A stretch of 64,000 nucleotides of DNA. Source: Flavobacterium soyae (GTDB lineage: Bacteria; Bacteroidota; Bacteroidia; Flavobacteriales; Flavobacteriaceae). A program made the position numbers and the translations under genes. The stretch's first letter is position 1. Each line of letters starts with the position of its first letter. Positions 34,194-43,474 of this stretch are shown one piece after another. The stretch lies in the NCBI RefSeq assembly GCF_021245985.1, contig NZ_JAJQXA010000009.1, forward strand, positions 70,383 through 134,382, in the 5' to 3' direction. The notes below the pieces were generated by a model. It saw only the letters and a list, made by a program, of their open reading frames with translations, did no database searches and was not told the origin of the DNA.

Positions 34194-35795
34194 ATGAAAA
34201 ACCAAATTGAAATTACCGAAACGGCGATGGAATTTTTAGCCGAAAAGAAGCTTCGTTACCCAAAAATCTGGACAGAAGAAGCAATTGTTTTTATAACTGA
34301 ATTGCATAGAAAATTCGAATCACAGCGAAAACTATTGCTTTTACAGCGCGAGCAAAAACAAGTCACTTTTGATCAGGGAATCATGCCGGTTTTTATTCCG
34401 GAAACTAAAAATGTCAGAGAAGGCAATTGGACAGCTGGTGAAATTCCAAAAGATTTATTAGATCGAAGAGTGGAGATTACCGGTCCTGTTGACCGTAAAA
34501 TGATTATCAACGCTTTGAATTCTGGTGCCAAAACATTTATGGCCGATTTTGAAGACAGCACTTCGCCAACCTGGCAAAATTTAATGGATGGTCAGCTGAA
34601 TTTAATCGATGCAGTTAACAAAACAATTACACACACCGATTTGGTGAAACAAAAGTCATATCATTTAAATGAAAAGATTGCAACGCTAATTGTACGTCCA
34701 AGAGGTTTGCATTTGCCAGAAAAGCATGTTTTAATTGAAGGAAAAGAAGTTTCAGGTTCTTTGGTAGATTTTGGTTTGTATGTTTTTCATAATCATAAAC
34801 GACTTTTAGAAAACAATTCAGGGCCGTATTTCTACATTCCGAAATTAGAACATTATCTGGAAGCGCGCTGGTGGAATAATGTAATTGATTTTACAGAGGA
34901 TTATTTGAAACTGAAAAGAGGAACTATAAAAGTGACGGTTTTAATCGAAACGATTACAGCAAGTTTTCAGCTGGATGAAATTATTTATGAATTGAAAGAA
35001 CATATCGTTGGTTTGAACTGCGGACGCTGGGACTATATTTTTTCTTATATCAAGAAATTTCGCAAGAACCCAAAATTCATCGTTCCGGATCGCGATCAGG
35101 TAAATATGACTTCGCCTTTTATGAATGCCTATTCAAATTTGGTAATTCAGAGATGTCATAAACATGGTATTCATGCCATTGGCGGTATGGCGGCTCAAAT
35201 TCCGATTAAAAATAATGAAGAAGCCAATGCAGTTGCTTTTGCAAAAGTAAAAACGGATAAAGAACGAGAAGTTCGAAACGGTCACGACGGAACCTGGGTG
35301 GCGCATCCGGATTTGGTTTCTTTGGCAAAAGAAGTTTTTGATAAAGGAATGCCAACTCCAAATCAGATTCATGTTAAAAGAGAACATCGCAAAATAACTG
35401 AAGAAGATTTGATTGAGCCGCCAATAGGAATCATTACAGAAAACGGAGTTCGAAAAAATATTAACGTAGGAGTTTTGTACCTGGCTTCATGGCTGAACGG
35501 ACAAGGCGCCGCTGCACTGCATAATTTGATGGAAGATGCTGCAACTGCCGAAATTTCGAGATCGCAATTATGGCAATGGCTTCAGAATAAAGTGGTTTTG
35601 GATAATGGACGAAAATTAGATTTGGCTTATTATCATGAATTGGCTTTAGACGAATTTAGAAAAATCAAAGAGGAATTAGGAGAAGAAAATCACGAAAAAC
35701 AACAATTTCCACTGGCTGAAAAAGTACTGGAAAGATTAGTTGTAAATGCTGATTTTGTTGATTTCTTAACGATTCCATGTTATAAATATCTATAA
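34194..35795 (+). CDS. aceB: Malate synthase A
   Basis: 533 residues, the size of malate synthase A. Condenses glyoxylate with acetyl-CoA to give malate, the second step of the glyoxylate shunt. Seen: FMADFEDSTSPTWQNLMDGQ (about 113-132, metal/glyoxylate site), LIVRPRGLHLPEKH, LIETITASFQLDEIIYELKE with the metal Glu, LNCGRWDYIFSYIK, and the catalytic Asp segment in YLASWLNGQGAAALHNLMEDAAT near 430-452. No signal peptide. Divergent from the ScfR/RamB-like regulator; aceA follows on the same strand after 325 bp of repeats. Confidence 0.97.
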   Translation: MKNQIEITETAMEFLAEKKLRYPKIWTEEAIVFITELHRKFESQRKLLLLQREQKQVTFDQGIMPVFIPETKNVREGNWTAGEIPKDLLDRRVEITGPVDRKMIINALNSGAKTFMADFEDSTSPTWQNLMDGQLNLIDAVNKTITHTDLVKQKSYHLNEKIATLIVRPRGLHLPEKHVLIEGKEVSGSLVDFGLYVFHNHKRLLENNSGPYFYIPKLEHYLEARWWNNVIDFTEDYLKLKRGTIKVTVLIETITASFQLDEIIYELKEHIVGLNCGRWDYIFSYIKKFRKNPKFIVPDRDQVNMTSPFMNAYSNLVIQRCHKHGIHAIGGMAAQIPIKNNEEANAVAFAKVKTDKEREVRNGHDGTWVAHPDLVSLAKEVFDKGMPTPNQIHVKREHRKITEEDLIEPPIGIITENGVRKNINVGVLYLASWLNGQGAAALHNLMEDAATAEISRSQLWQWLQNKVVLDNGRKLDLAYYHELALDEFRKIKEELGEENHEKQQFPLAEKVLERLVVNADFVDFLTIPCYKYL

Positions 35796-36120
35796 GAAAA
35801 AAAACGCTAAATCTGTAAGATCTGCGAGAGAATAAATTTTTCACGCAGATTTAGCAGATCAGGCAGATAAAATGAGAATAGAAAATTTCTGCGAATGATT
35901 TTAAACACATAGATACATAGTTTTAAAATGTGAATAAAAGAATTTTGAAAAAATCTAGATTTTCACACATAGCTATGTTTGTTTAAACAAATGAAATGCC
36001 TTTAACCACAAATGAAAACTATGCTTCTATGTGTTAAAAAAAAATGAGTCCAGTTAAAACTGAACACTTTTAACTGTGAACTGAATACTATCACTTACTA
36101 ACCACTTAACTTAAACATTT
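35796..36120. repeat. aceB-aceA gap filled with inverted repeats
   Basis: No gene. GCTAAATCTG (about 35805) pairs with CAGATTTAGC (about 35846). A 21-nt imperfect pair, AACACATAGATACATAGTTTT (35904-35924) and its complement (36015-36035), encloses a third TATG-rich segment. 36053-36095 holds 'aactgaacactt'-type simple repeats, similar to the arms of the box at 26371. No promoter box is clear in front of aceA, so whether aceB and aceA share a transcript is open. Confidence 0.65.
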
Positions 36121-37401
36121 ATGAAAACAACAGAAGACAGAATTCAGGAATTGATTAACGATTGGATAACGAACCCAAGATGGAAAGGTGTTGAACGTCC
36201 TTACACTGCGAGTGAAGTAGTTACACTTCAGGGTTCATATCATATTGAGCATTCTATTGCCAAAATGGGAGCTCAAAAATTATGGAGAAAGTTAAAAAGT
36301 CAGGATTATGTAGCTGGTTTAGGGGCTTTGACCGGGAATCAGGCGATTCAGGAAGTCGATGCAGGTTTAGAAGCGATTTATTTAAGCGGATGGCAGGTTG
36401 CTGCCGATGCAAACCTGGCAGGAGAAATGTATCCTGACCAATCGCTTTATCCTGTAAACAGCGTTCCGATGGTGGTAAAAAAGATCAACAACGCTTTATT
36501 GCGCGCTGATCAGATTCAGACTGTAAATAATATTGAAGATAAAAAAGATTATCTGGTTCCAATTGTAGCTGATGCCGAAGCGGGTTTTGGCGGTAACTTA
36601 AATGCTTTCGAATTAATGAAATCTATGATCGAAGCCGGGGCTTCTGGAGTTCATTTTGAAGATCAGCTGAGTTCTGCTAAAAAGTGCGGCCATTTGGGCG
36701 GAAAGGTTTTGGTTCCTACTCAGGAAGCAATCAATAAATTAATTGCTGCGCGTTTGGCAGCAGATGTTATGGGTGTTTCAACTTTAATTGTTGCCAGAAC
36801 AGATGCTGATGCAGCTAATTTATTAACAAGCGACGCAGATCCTAGAGATAGAAAATTTTTAACTGGAGAGAAAACTGCCGAGGGTTTCTTTTATGTAAAT
36901 AACGGAATCGAGCAGGGAATTGCAAGAGGTTTGAGTTATGCACCTTACGCTGATTTAATTTGGATGGAAACCAGTAATCCAGATTTAGAATTTGCAAGAA
37001 AATTTGCGACAGCTATGAAAAAAGAATTTCCGGATAAAATGCTGGCATACAATTGTTCTCCGTCTTTTAATTGGGCTGCAAAATTAACAGTTGCCGAAAT
37101 GGAAACGTTTAGAGAAGATTTGGCTGCAATGGGCTATAAATTCCAATTCATTACTTTGGCAGGATTTCATGCTTTAAATACGAGTATGTTTGAATTGTCT
37201 AAAGCGTATAAAGAACGCGGAATGGCGGGTTACTCTGAATTGCAGGAACGTGAATTTGATTTACAGAAAAACGGATTCAGAGCGGTAAAACATCAGGCTT
37301 TTGTTGGTACTTCTTATTTTGATGCCGTTCAAAATACGGTTATGATAGGAAGGTCTTCAATAACAGCAATGAAACATTCTACTGAGGTTGAGCAATTTTA
37401 A
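36121..37401 (+). CDS. aceA: Isocitrate lyase
   Basis: 426 residues. Cleaves isocitrate to succinate and glyoxylate, the entry step of the glyoxylate shunt. Signature [18 protein letters not shown] with the catalytic Cys is at about 190-207. Other sites are [19 protein letters not shown] (metal Asp), [30 protein letters not shown] and the C-terminal lid segment near LQEREF. Full length for the short bacterial form. Same strand as aceB and followed by its own terminator, so the pair is the full shunt. Confidence 0.97.
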   Translation: MKTTEDRIQELINDWITNPRWKGVERPYTASEVVTLQGSYHIEHSIAKMGAQKLWRKLKSQDYVAGLGALTGNQAIQEVDAGLEAIYLSGWQVAADANLAGEMYPDQSLYPVNSVPMVVKKINNALLRADQIQTVNNIEDKKDYLVPIVADAEAGFGGNLNAFELMKSMIEAGASGVHFEDQLSSAKKCGHLGGKVLVPTQEAINKLIAARLAADVMGVSTLIVARTDADAANLLTSDADPRDRKFLTGEKTAEGFFYVNNGIEQGIARGLSYAPYADLIWMETSNPDLEFARKFATAMKKEFPDKMLAYNCSPSFNWAAKLTVAEMETFREDLAAMGYKFQFITLAGFHALNTSMFELSKAYKERGMAGYSELQEREFDLQKNGFRAVKHQAFVGTSYFDAVQNTVMIGRSSITAMKHSTEVEQF

Positions 37402-37410
37402 TTCAAAAGA

Positions 37411-37442
37411 AAAGCCAGTTCAATGAACTGGCTTTATTTTTT
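37411..37442 (+). terminator. Terminator of aceA
   Basis: AAAGCCAGTTCA / TGAACTGGCTTT stem with a single-base loop centre and a T-run after it, 9 bp past the aceA stop. Confidence 0.92.
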
Positions 37443-37585
37443 TTGCCACAGATTTCACAGATTAAAAAGGATTTTTTTTAGCCGCGAATTACCACAAATT
37501 TTAGTTCAATTTTTAACACAATTTAATTCGTGAAAATTTGTGCAATTCGTGGCAATATTTTTAATCCGTTAAATCTGTGGCAAAA
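37441..37585. repeat. Nested CACAGATT/GCGAATT inverted repeat
   Basis: Outer arms TTTTGCCACAGATTT (37441-37455) and its exact complement (37571-37585). Inner arms GCCGCGAATT / AATTCGTGGC (37481-37490 / 37544-37553) have one mismatch. Third copy of the family at 29458 and 30362, in the CACAGATT-outside order. It sits between the ends of aceA and the Crp/Fnr gene. Confidence 0.8.
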
Positions 37586-37589
37586 AAAC

Positions 37590-38165
37590 TTATTTCTTCA
37601 AAAGCCTAGCCTTCATTTTACTAAAGAATTCTGGCGTTACACCAATGAAAGAAGCGATTTGTTTTTGAGGAACTTTATGAACTAATGTTCCGTATTTTTT
37701 AGTAAATTTTTCAAAACGTTCTTCGGCAGGTAAACTTAAATTGTCCATTAATCGCTGTTGATTGGCTACTAACGAATTTTCAATTAAAATTCTAAAAAAG
37801 CGTTCCAGTTTTGGAATCTCAAGATACAATTGTTCCTGGTTTTCTTTCGATAAAGAAACAACTTCAGCTTCTTCCAAAACTTCAATAAAAAGCTGTCCCG
37901 GTTTTTGCGAAAAATAACTGTACATATCGCTCATCCACCAGCCTTCACAGGCAAAAGAAAGTACGTGTTCAACAATGTTATCGTTGATATTGAAACTCCT
38001 TAAAATTCCTGAATTTACAAAATAAGAATGTTTACAGACTTCGCCAGCGTTCAATAAAATTGTTTTGGCTTTGTAAGTATTCGTTTCTAGTTTAGATAAA
38101 AAAAGTACCTTTTCCTCTGGTGTCAAAGAAACATGTTTGGCAATATTTTCAAGAATTAATGCCAT
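37590..38165 (-). CDS. Crp/Fnr-family transcriptional regulator
   Basis: 191 residues. The N-terminal cyclic-nucleotide-binding-like barrel spans about 20-125 (NAGEVCKHSYFVNSGILRSF, LSFACEGWWMSDMYSYF). The C-terminal helix-turn-helix is short: HKVPQKQIASFIGVTPEFFSKM (about 163-184). No Fnr-type N-terminal Cys cluster, so it is not an oxygen-sensing Fnr. Ligand unknown. Its ATG overlaps the stop of the upstream DUF6370 gene (TAATG), which implies translational coupling. Last gene of a probable purT-DUF6370-crp operon. Confidence 0.9.
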   Translation of the reverse strand: MALILENIAKHVSLTPEEKVLFLSKLETNTYKAKTILLNAGEVCKHSYFVNSGILRSFNINDNIVEHVLSFACEGWWMSDMYSYFSQKPGQLFIEVLEEAEVVSLSKENQEQLYLEIPKLERFFRILIENSLVANQQRLMDNLSLPAEERFEKFTKKYGTLVHKVPQKQIASFIGVTPEFFSKMKARLLKK

Positions 38166-38482
38166 TATTTTTCGTTTACTAAAGTGAAGGATGTTGCTTT
38201 AAAACGATTTTTTTCTATTGTTCCGGTTACAGAAGCTTTTCTGATCGCATTGCAAAACCCATCTTCTGCATGTGCATCTCCGTGATCGTGAATCGTTGTT
38301 CCGTCAACGAAATACGTTTTTCCGTCAATACAAACCGCTAGGTCACAACTTTTGCCTTTCATTCCAAATTGGCATTCTCCGCAAGAAGCTTCAACAATTA
38401 TTGGTTTATTGATTATTTTTTTATCTTGAGCCTGAGCTGCAATTCCAATAAATAAGAAAAGCATGAATATAAGTTTTTTCAT
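38165..38482 (-). CDS. DUF6370 exported small protein
   Basis: 105 residues. Signal peptide MKKLIFMLFLFIGIAAQAQ, then a compact domain with five Cys: ASCGECQFGMKGKSCDLAVC (about 33-52) and DGFCNAIRKASV (about 81-92), plus IHDHGDAHAEDG, rich in His and Asp. The DUF6370 family, common in Bacteroidetes, is uncharacterised. The CGEC and H-D-H-x-D-x-H clusters look metal- or redox-active, but that is inference. Starts 3 bp after purT and overlaps the Crp/Fnr gene by one base, so it is coupled to both. Confidence 0.85.
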   Translation of the reverse strand: MKKLIFMLFLFIGIAAQAQDKKIINKPIIVEASCGECQFGMKGKSCDLAVCIDGKTYFVDGTTIHDHGDAHAEDGFCNAIRKASVTGTIEKNRFKATSFTLVNEK

Positions 38483-38485
38483 TTT

Positions 38486-39646
38486 TTAAGAATTTACAGT
38501 TATTAATTTTGCCGTTTCTTTGGCACGTTCTGTTATTTCGTTGATTGGAGTCGAAAGTGTATCGTGGCTTAAAACAACTCCCATTCGGCGATAGGGTCTT
38601 GAAGTTGGTTTTCCAAAAATCCTGAAATCAGTTTTTGGTAAGGCAGCGACTTTTTCAATTCCGGTAAAAGTTGGATTAGTAGAATTTTCTGATGCTAAAA
38701 TTACAGCACTTGCTCCTGCTTTTTCTAAAGTGATTTCAAAAATTGGAAGACTTAAAATAGCTCTTAAATGTAATTCGAATTCGTTGAAATTCTGAGTTCC
38801 CGCTAAAGTTACCATTCCGGTATCATGCGGACGTGGAGAAAGTTCAGAGAAATAAACACCTTCTTTCGTTAAGAAGAACTCAACACCAAAAAGTCCTGCA
38901 CCGCCAAGCGCTTCGGTAATTTTTTCAGCCATATCCTGGGCTTCATATAAATCAGCTTCAGAAACTTGCGCCGGCTGCCAGCTTTCCTGATAATCGCCGC
39001 GTTCTTGTCTGTGGCCAATTGGAGGACAGAATAAAGTTGGATTGCCGTTTTGAGTAATCGTTAAAAGTGTAATTTCTGAATGAAAATCGACAAAAGCCTC
39101 TACAATAACTTCAATAACATCACCACGCGATCCTGCAACGGCATATTGCCAAGCTTTTTCGATATCACTTTCTGTTTTTATAGTCGATTGTCCTTTTCCT
39201 GATGAAGACATTAAAGGTTTTACTACACACGGAATTCCAACTTCCTGAACGGCTTTTTGCAGTTCTTCTGCTGAAGTGGCGTATTGATATTTGGCTGTTT
39301 TTAAACCTAATTCTTTCGCTGCTAAATCACGAATCGCTTTACGGTTCATGGTAAAGTTTGCTGCTTTAGCTGAAGGAACAACGGTGATGCCTTGTTTTTC
39401 GTAATCGTAAAAACGTTCGGTGCGAATGGCTTCTATTTCAGGAACTATAAAATCTGGTTTGTGTTTGGCTACGATTTTATCAAGTGCTTCGCCGTCAAGC
39501 ATATTGATGACTTCAAAATCGTGTGCAACTTGCATTGCCGGGGCATTTTCGTAACTGTCAACAGCAATTATGGTTTGTCCGATTCGTTGCGCGGCAATGA
39601 CAAATTCTTTGCCTAATTCGCCTGAACCCAGGAGTAGTATTTTCAT
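38486..39646 (-). CDS. purT: Formate-dependent phosphoribosylglycinamide formyltransferase
   Basis: 386 residues from the ATG at 39646. Uses ATP and formate to formylate GAR in purine synthesis, an alternative to folate-dependent PurN. ATP-grasp fold: N-terminal [57 protein letters not shown] (ATP loop near 150-167), [20 protein letters not shown] (metal Glu) and [11 protein letters not shown]. Reading from 39715 would add 23 residues outside the family, so the inner ATG was chosen. First gene of a tightly packed operon with DUF6370 and Crp/Fnr. Confidence 0.95.
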   Translation of the reverse strand: MKILLLGSGELGKEFVIAAQRIGQTIIAVDSYENAPAMQVAHDFEVINMLDGEALDKIVAKHKPDFIVPEIEAIRTERFYDYEKQGITVVPSAKAANFTMNRKAIRDLAAKELGLKTAKYQYATSAEELQKAVQEVGIPCVVKPLMSSSGKGQSTIKTESDIEKAWQYAVAGSRGDVIEVIVEAFVDFHSEITLLTITQNGNPTLFCPPIGHRQERGDYQESWQPAQVSEADLYEAQDMAEKITEALGGAGLFGVEFFLTKEGVYFSELSPRPHDTGMVTLAGTQNFNEFELHLRAILSLPIFEITLEKAGASAVILASENSTNPTFTGIEKVAALPKTDFRIFGKPTSRPYRRMGVVLSHDTLSTPINEITERAKETAKLITVNS

Positions 39647-39742
39647 AGGAGGATATTTGAAATTTTGGAATATAAATGGAGTAGTAAAAGTAGCGAAAAA
39701 TGTTTTTAACCGCAAAGCCTATTCGCATGGATTGGTGTAGAA

Positions 39743-39758
39743 ACGCACTGCAGTGCGT
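39743..39758. repeat. ACGCACTGCAGTGCGT palindrome
   Basis: Perfect 16-nt dyad, extended outside as GTAGA...CTAC with one extra A in the left arm. Resembles a 'gtagagacgc' hairpin class that I recall from many Bacteroidetes genomes; the GAGACGTGACGTCTC palindrome at 31778-31792 may be a relative. Confidence 0.7.
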
Positions 39759-39925
39759 CTACGTAATGTGGGTTTAACCGCAAAGTTCGCAAAGGATTTA
39801 CGCAAAGAACGCAAGGTTTTTGTTTTTAAGTTAAAAAAGATCACTAAGAGTTTTTCACTCAGATTTGCTTCGCCTATTCGCTGTCGCTCGGCTTGCAGAT
39901 TCGGCAGATTTATTTTTTAGGATGA

Positions 39926-40054
39926 GTTGCCTCCGGCTTTAGCTGGAGGGGGTAAATTGATTAAGTGAGAGGCTTTAGCCAAAATTCTTGCTTTTTTGGC
40001 TAAAGCCTAATTGCGAGATTTCTTTTTTGACCTCTAGCTTTAGCTAGAGGCAAT
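39926..40054. repeat. REP-like composite hairpin element, copy C
   Basis: TTGCCTCCGGCTTTAGCTGG start, inner GGCTTTAGCC / GGCTAAAGCC, and a closing CCTCTAGCTTTAGCTAGAGG palindrome followed by CAATTT. Directly abuts the stop codon of the membrane-protein gene at 40060. Confidence 0.8.
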
Positions 40055-40059
40055 TTAAT

Positions 40060-40533
40060 TCAAGATTGGATATTCTGGTTTAGCTTTACCATTATTAAAC
40101 TGCTTATAAATGTTAAAATCATTAATACAAATGATAGAAATAAAATCATTAGCATTGAAAATAGAATTATGTATGGAATTTGTGATCTTAATACAACAGA
40201 TAATCCATTAACAAATAGTCCGATTATGTAAATTGTAAAAAATGATAGTATAAGTTTAGAACTTACTCCAAAAGAAAACTGAGAACAAGCTTGAAAGTAA
40301 GTTATTTGATTTAATGAATGACTTATTTTTTTAGCGGTATTCCAAAAGAGAAAAACAATGAATATTGGAAATAAGATTCCCCAGAAAATTGAATTCCAAA
40401 AAATACCGAAATCACATATTTGAATACATAAATCGATGAAATAACTATCCGAAAATATTAATAATGGAAAAAAAGAGGTAACAAAAATTCCAGTAATAAT
40501 TGCATGTTTTTGAATGTTATTTTTAGATTCCAT
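40060..40533 (-). CDS. Hypothetical integral membrane protein
   Basis: 157 residues with about four transmembrane helices: 13-30, 43-63, 85-106 and 125-150. No recognisable family or motif, and few charged residues. The interrupted placement among repeats and the lack of an operon partner give no functional hint. Codon use (many AT-rich codons, Ile/Phe-rich) is somewhat more AT-biased than its neighbours, though that is normal for membrane proteins. Possibly an accessory gene; low certainty beyond it being a real membrane protein. Confidence 0.65.
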   Translation of the reverse strand: MESKNNIQKHAIITGIFVTSFFPLLIFSDSYFIDLCIQICDFGIFWNSIFWGILFPIFIVFLFWNTAKKISHSLNQITYFQACSQFSFGVSSKLILSFFTIYIIGLFVNGLSVVLRSQIPYIILFSMLMILFLSFVLMILTFISSLIMVKLNQNIQS

Positions 40534-40610
40534 TTAAATTTAGTTTGAAGAGTAAAGATAAAAAATGGAATTTATTCTCACGCAGATTTTGGAGATTCGG
40601 AAGATTTTAA

Positions 40611-40686
40611 TTTAACCGCAAAGATCGCAAAGATTTTATAAACCTTTGCGAACCTTGCGTATTCCTTTGCGAACTTTGCGGTTAAA
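40611..40686. repeat. 'aaccgcaaag' inverted repeat
   Basis: Arms 40611-40632 and 40665-40686 (TTTAACCGCAAAGATCGCAA...) pair with one mismatch. The centre holds AACCTTTGCGAACCTTGCG. It is 5 bp from the U32 gene stop and may serve as its terminator. Confidence 0.75.
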
Positions 40687-40691
40687 CTTTT

Positions 40692-42566
40692 TTAATGAAA
40701 ATGATCTTCTTCAATTTCAAATTCGGCATCTTTTTCCCAGATTTCCATTTCGCAGGGTTTACAGTTGAATTTTAGTTTGTATTCAAGTTCTCCCTGTTTT
40801 AATACTAATGGTTCTTTTAATTTGCCTTCCATTGTATTTCTATGATATTTTGGACATTTTGCCAGCTCGTATTTTATACAATATTTGGTTGTCATTACAC
40901 GAGATTTTCCTGGATCCCATTGTAACTCGAATGCTTTTTCGATTTCGGTTACACCGTGACGTTCGTAGAATTTACGAGCTGTTTTGTTAGAAACATTGTA
41001 CATGAAATCCAGTTTGGTTTCTGGATACGGATGTGACGTTTTTACCATTTGGTGTTCCTCACGTTTGTAATTTGCCAAACGAATTTCGGTTAACTGATCG
41101 TAAACCGTTCTTCGCATTTCGTTGATTTTTGAAATAGGAAGGAACCAGTTTTGAGAAAACATAATATTGATTTCATCGGCAGTATAAGGAGTGAAACCTG
41201 TTTTTGCCAATTGTGTTTTAATATTTTCTTCAATTGATTCGCCTGTTTTAGTCTGTTCTTTTGAGTGTTCTAAATTAACGATACTTACGTTTCCGTCTTC
41301 ATCGGTTGCGATTAATTCAAAACCGGTTTCATTTTCGGTAAGCAATAAAGTAGTACCGATTTTACGAACAGCACTGTCTTCTCTTTCAACAATTTTGATG
41401 AAAGCGGCGTCGTTATTTCTGTAGATGAAAGTTCCGTCTTTTACTTCTTTTAAAACGTTCGGGTAAATTTTACCGTTTTCGGCTTTGTTTACGTAGATTC
41501 CGTCGGCTTCATTGTTTTCGTTAATGAAACAAAGTCCGTCACCGTTGTTTAATAATTCGCCGTTTTCAATTTCGTAAGCGTTCCCAACAGTTCGGATCAA
41601 TTTACCAATATACTGCCCTTTTGATTTTGGGCTTTCCCAAGAACCAATTGTGTTATGTCTTTCGTTTACAAAATAATCGGTATAACCACGGTTGAAAGTT
41701 CTGCTTAAGGTAGAATCAAAAGTATAAGTGCATTTTCCAGAAGAAGCTTTTGTGTATTTATCGCTTCCTGCACCTTCTAAAAAGTTGTCTAATTTCTGAC
41801 GTAAATATGAAACGTTGTTTTTTACGTAAACTACATCTTTTAATCGGCCTTCGATTTTAAAAGAAACGATTCCGGCCTCGATCAAATTCGGAATTTGATC
41901 TGAAACATCTAAATCTTTTATCGAAAGTAAGTGACTGTTTTTAATTAAAGTATCTCCATTTCCGTCGATTAAGTTATACGGTAAACGGCAGTTTTGCGCG
42001 CAAGAACCACGATTGGCGCTGCGTTCTCCGTTTGCCACACTCATGTAGCAGTTTCCACTGAAGGATACACATAATGCACCGGTTACGAAAAACTCTAATT
42101 CAACATCAGCATGGTCGTATATTTCTTTAATTTGATGCAGGTTTAATTCACGTGCCAAAACCACGCGTTTGATTCCAGCATCTTTTAGGAATTTAATTTT
42201 ATCTGCATCACGATTATTGGCTTGTGTGCTGGCGTGAAGTACGATAGGAGGAAGCTCCATTTCCATAATAGCCATATCCTGAATAATCAGGGCATCGACA
42301 CCAATCTCATACAATTCCCAGATCATTTGACGGCAAGTTTCTAATTCGTTGTCGTACAAAATGGTATTCATAACCACAAAAACCTGTGCATTAAATAAGT
42401 GCGCATATTTTACCAACTCAGCAACATCTTCAATAGAGTTGTTGGCATTAGATCGTGCACCAAATTGCGGAGCTCCAATATATACTGCATCAGCACCACT
42501 GTTTATGGCTGCGATTCCTCCAATTAAATCTTTAGCAGGAGCTAATATTTCGATTTTCTTCTTCAT
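40692..42566 (-). CDS. U32 family protein (RlhA/TrhP-like RNA hydroxylation factor)
   Basis: 624 residues. The N-terminal U32 domain begins KIEILAPAKDLIGGIAAINS and has VYIGAPQFGARSNA, the region FFVTGALCVSFSGNCYMS and RGSCAQNCRLPY with Cys residues expected to hold an Fe-S cluster (about 165-200). The long C-terminal part includes CIKYELAKCPKYH and FNCKPCEMEIWE, another Cys set. E. coli relatives RlhA and TrhP act in 23S rRNA C2501 and tRNA wobble uridine 5-hydroxylation. Length is closest to RlhA. Despite the family's old collagenase label, there is no export signal. Exact RNA target uncertain. Confidence 0.88.
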   Translation of the reverse strand: MKKKIEILAPAKDLIGGIAAINSGADAVYIGAPQFGARSNANNSIEDVAELVKYAHLFNAQVFVVMNTILYDNELETCRQMIWELYEIGVDALIIQDMAIMEMELPPIVLHASTQANNRDADKIKFLKDAGIKRVVLARELNLHQIKEIYDHADVELEFFVTGALCVSFSGNCYMSVANGERSANRGSCAQNCRLPYNLIDGNGDTLIKNSHLLSIKDLDVSDQIPNLIEAGIVSFKIEGRLKDVVYVKNNVSYLRQKLDNFLEGAGSDKYTKASSGKCTYTFDSTLSRTFNRGYTDYFVNERHNTIGSWESPKSKGQYIGKLIRTVGNAYEIENGELLNNGDGLCFINENNEADGIYVNKAENGKIYPNVLKEVKDGTFIYRNNDAAFIKIVEREDSAVRKIGTTLLLTENETGFELIATDEDGNVSIVNLEHSKEQTKTGESIEENIKTQLAKTGFTPYTADEINIMFSQNWFLPISKINEMRRTVYDQLTEIRLANYKREEHQMVKTSHPYPETKLDFMYNVSNKTARKFYERHGVTEIEKAFELQWDPGKSRVMTTKYCIKYELAKCPKYHRNTMEGKLKEPLVLKQGELEYKLKFNCKPCEMEIWEKDAEFEIEEDHFH

Positions 42567-42883
42567 TTCTAAAACTTTAGACTTTTGTGGTATTCCCGAA
42601 AAAAAGTGTGCAAAGGTCTTATAAATTATTTGAGTTTGCTAACGATGAAGGGATTTTTTTGAAATTGTTAACTTAATATGGAATGAGTTAATGTTATTTT
42701 CTTTAAAATCCGTTGCTGCAAAATGAATCGTTCCTTCGGAACTTTATTAAGAAGAGCTGTAAGTTCGGAACATATTTTAGGAACGGATTTTAATCCGCTC
42801 ATGTATGTCGATATATAAAAATAAAAAAACTATCTGATTATTTAAACCAGATAGTTTCCCTAAAATAAAAGTGTCAATAATAA
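42567..42883. other. Gene-free gap with repeat and terminator
   Basis: No gene. A hairpin-rich piece at about 42705-42800 contains GTTCCTTCGGAAC, a second TTCGGAAC and a duplicated 'ggattttaatccgc' / 'aaaatccgttgc' arm. The DUF2383 terminator lies at 42826-42856. The right end of the gap is U32 upstream sequence with no clear promoter box. Confidence 0.55.
42826..42856 (-). terminator. Terminator of the DUF2383 gene
   Basis: AAACTATCTG / CAGATAGTTT stem with an 11-nt loop; the - strand product ends in a T-run. About 27 bp past the stop. Confidence 0.88.
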
Positions 42884-43339
42884 TTAGTTCGCTTTCATTT
42901 TAATTTGCGATAAAGTATTTTGAATACTGTTTAGTTGTTTTGAAACAATGAAAACCTGGCTGTGTTCCAAATCGTTTTCTTCAAGTGCTTTTTTGTATTT
43001 TTCAATAACGGCTTCTTCTCCGGTAATACAGGCATTTATAATGGCTTTAGTATCTCCGCCGGTAAAAGATGATTTGATATCAATCCATGTTCTATGTAAT
43101 GCGCCTAATGGCCCACCGCCGGAAGTATCTGTTGATTTTCCGAGTTTGTTGATTTCGTCTTGTAATTCTACAATAAATAAAGCTCTTTCACGGGCATATT
43201 CCAGAAAATCAGCTTTGAGGGCTAAATTCTCAACATGTTCTGCGGCGTTTGTATATCCTAGTTTTCCGTCTTCAAGAATTGAAATTAATCCTTCTAAAGT
43301 TTTAACTGTTTCTTTTGTGGTTTCATCTGTATGTATCAT
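42884..43339 (-). CDS. DUF2383/PA2169-family four-helix protein
   Basis: 151 residues, all helical, matching the PA2169 group of ferritin-like four-helix bundle proteins. Family segments seen are TLEGLISILEDGKLGYTNAA (14-33), LKADFLEYARERALFIVELQ, LGALHRTWIDIKSSFTGGD and AIINACITGEEAVIEKYKKAL. The acidic residues that would bind metal in ferritins are only partly present. Often stress-associated in proteobacteria; function is not established. Cytoplasmic, monocistronic, own terminator. Confidence 0.87.
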   Translation of the reverse strand: MIHTDETTKETVKTLEGLISILEDGKLGYTNAAEHVENLALKADFLEYARERALFIVELQDEINKLGKSTDTSGGGPLGALHRTWIDIKSSFTGGDTKAIINACITGEEAVIEKYKKALEENDLEHSQVFIVSKQLNSIQNTLSQIKMKAN

Positions 43340-43474
43340 GACTAATAGTTTTTAAATTAATACATTACAAAGTTGGTGATTTCTAAAGTGTTATGTTTTA
43401 CAGGATTATGTGCAGGGTTTTACAATATTGTGGAATGGGAATTTTGAAAATATTGATTTGTTTTATTCAGATTT

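Larger units (their letters stand above)
39647..40059. other. Gene-free gap with palindrome and repeats
   Basis: Between purT and a membrane protein gene. Contains a perfect 16-nt palindrome (39743-39758), 'ttaaccgcaaagttcgcaaagg' sequence (39774-39800) related to the hairpin at 40611-40686, 'cgctgtcgctcgg'-type repeat debris (39860-39912) and a REP-like element (39926-40054). No gene is credible. Confidence 0.65.

Noticed and set aside
40692-42566. Secreted collagenase
   Set aside because: No signal peptide; length and Cys pattern fit RNA-hydroxylation relatives of the U32 family.
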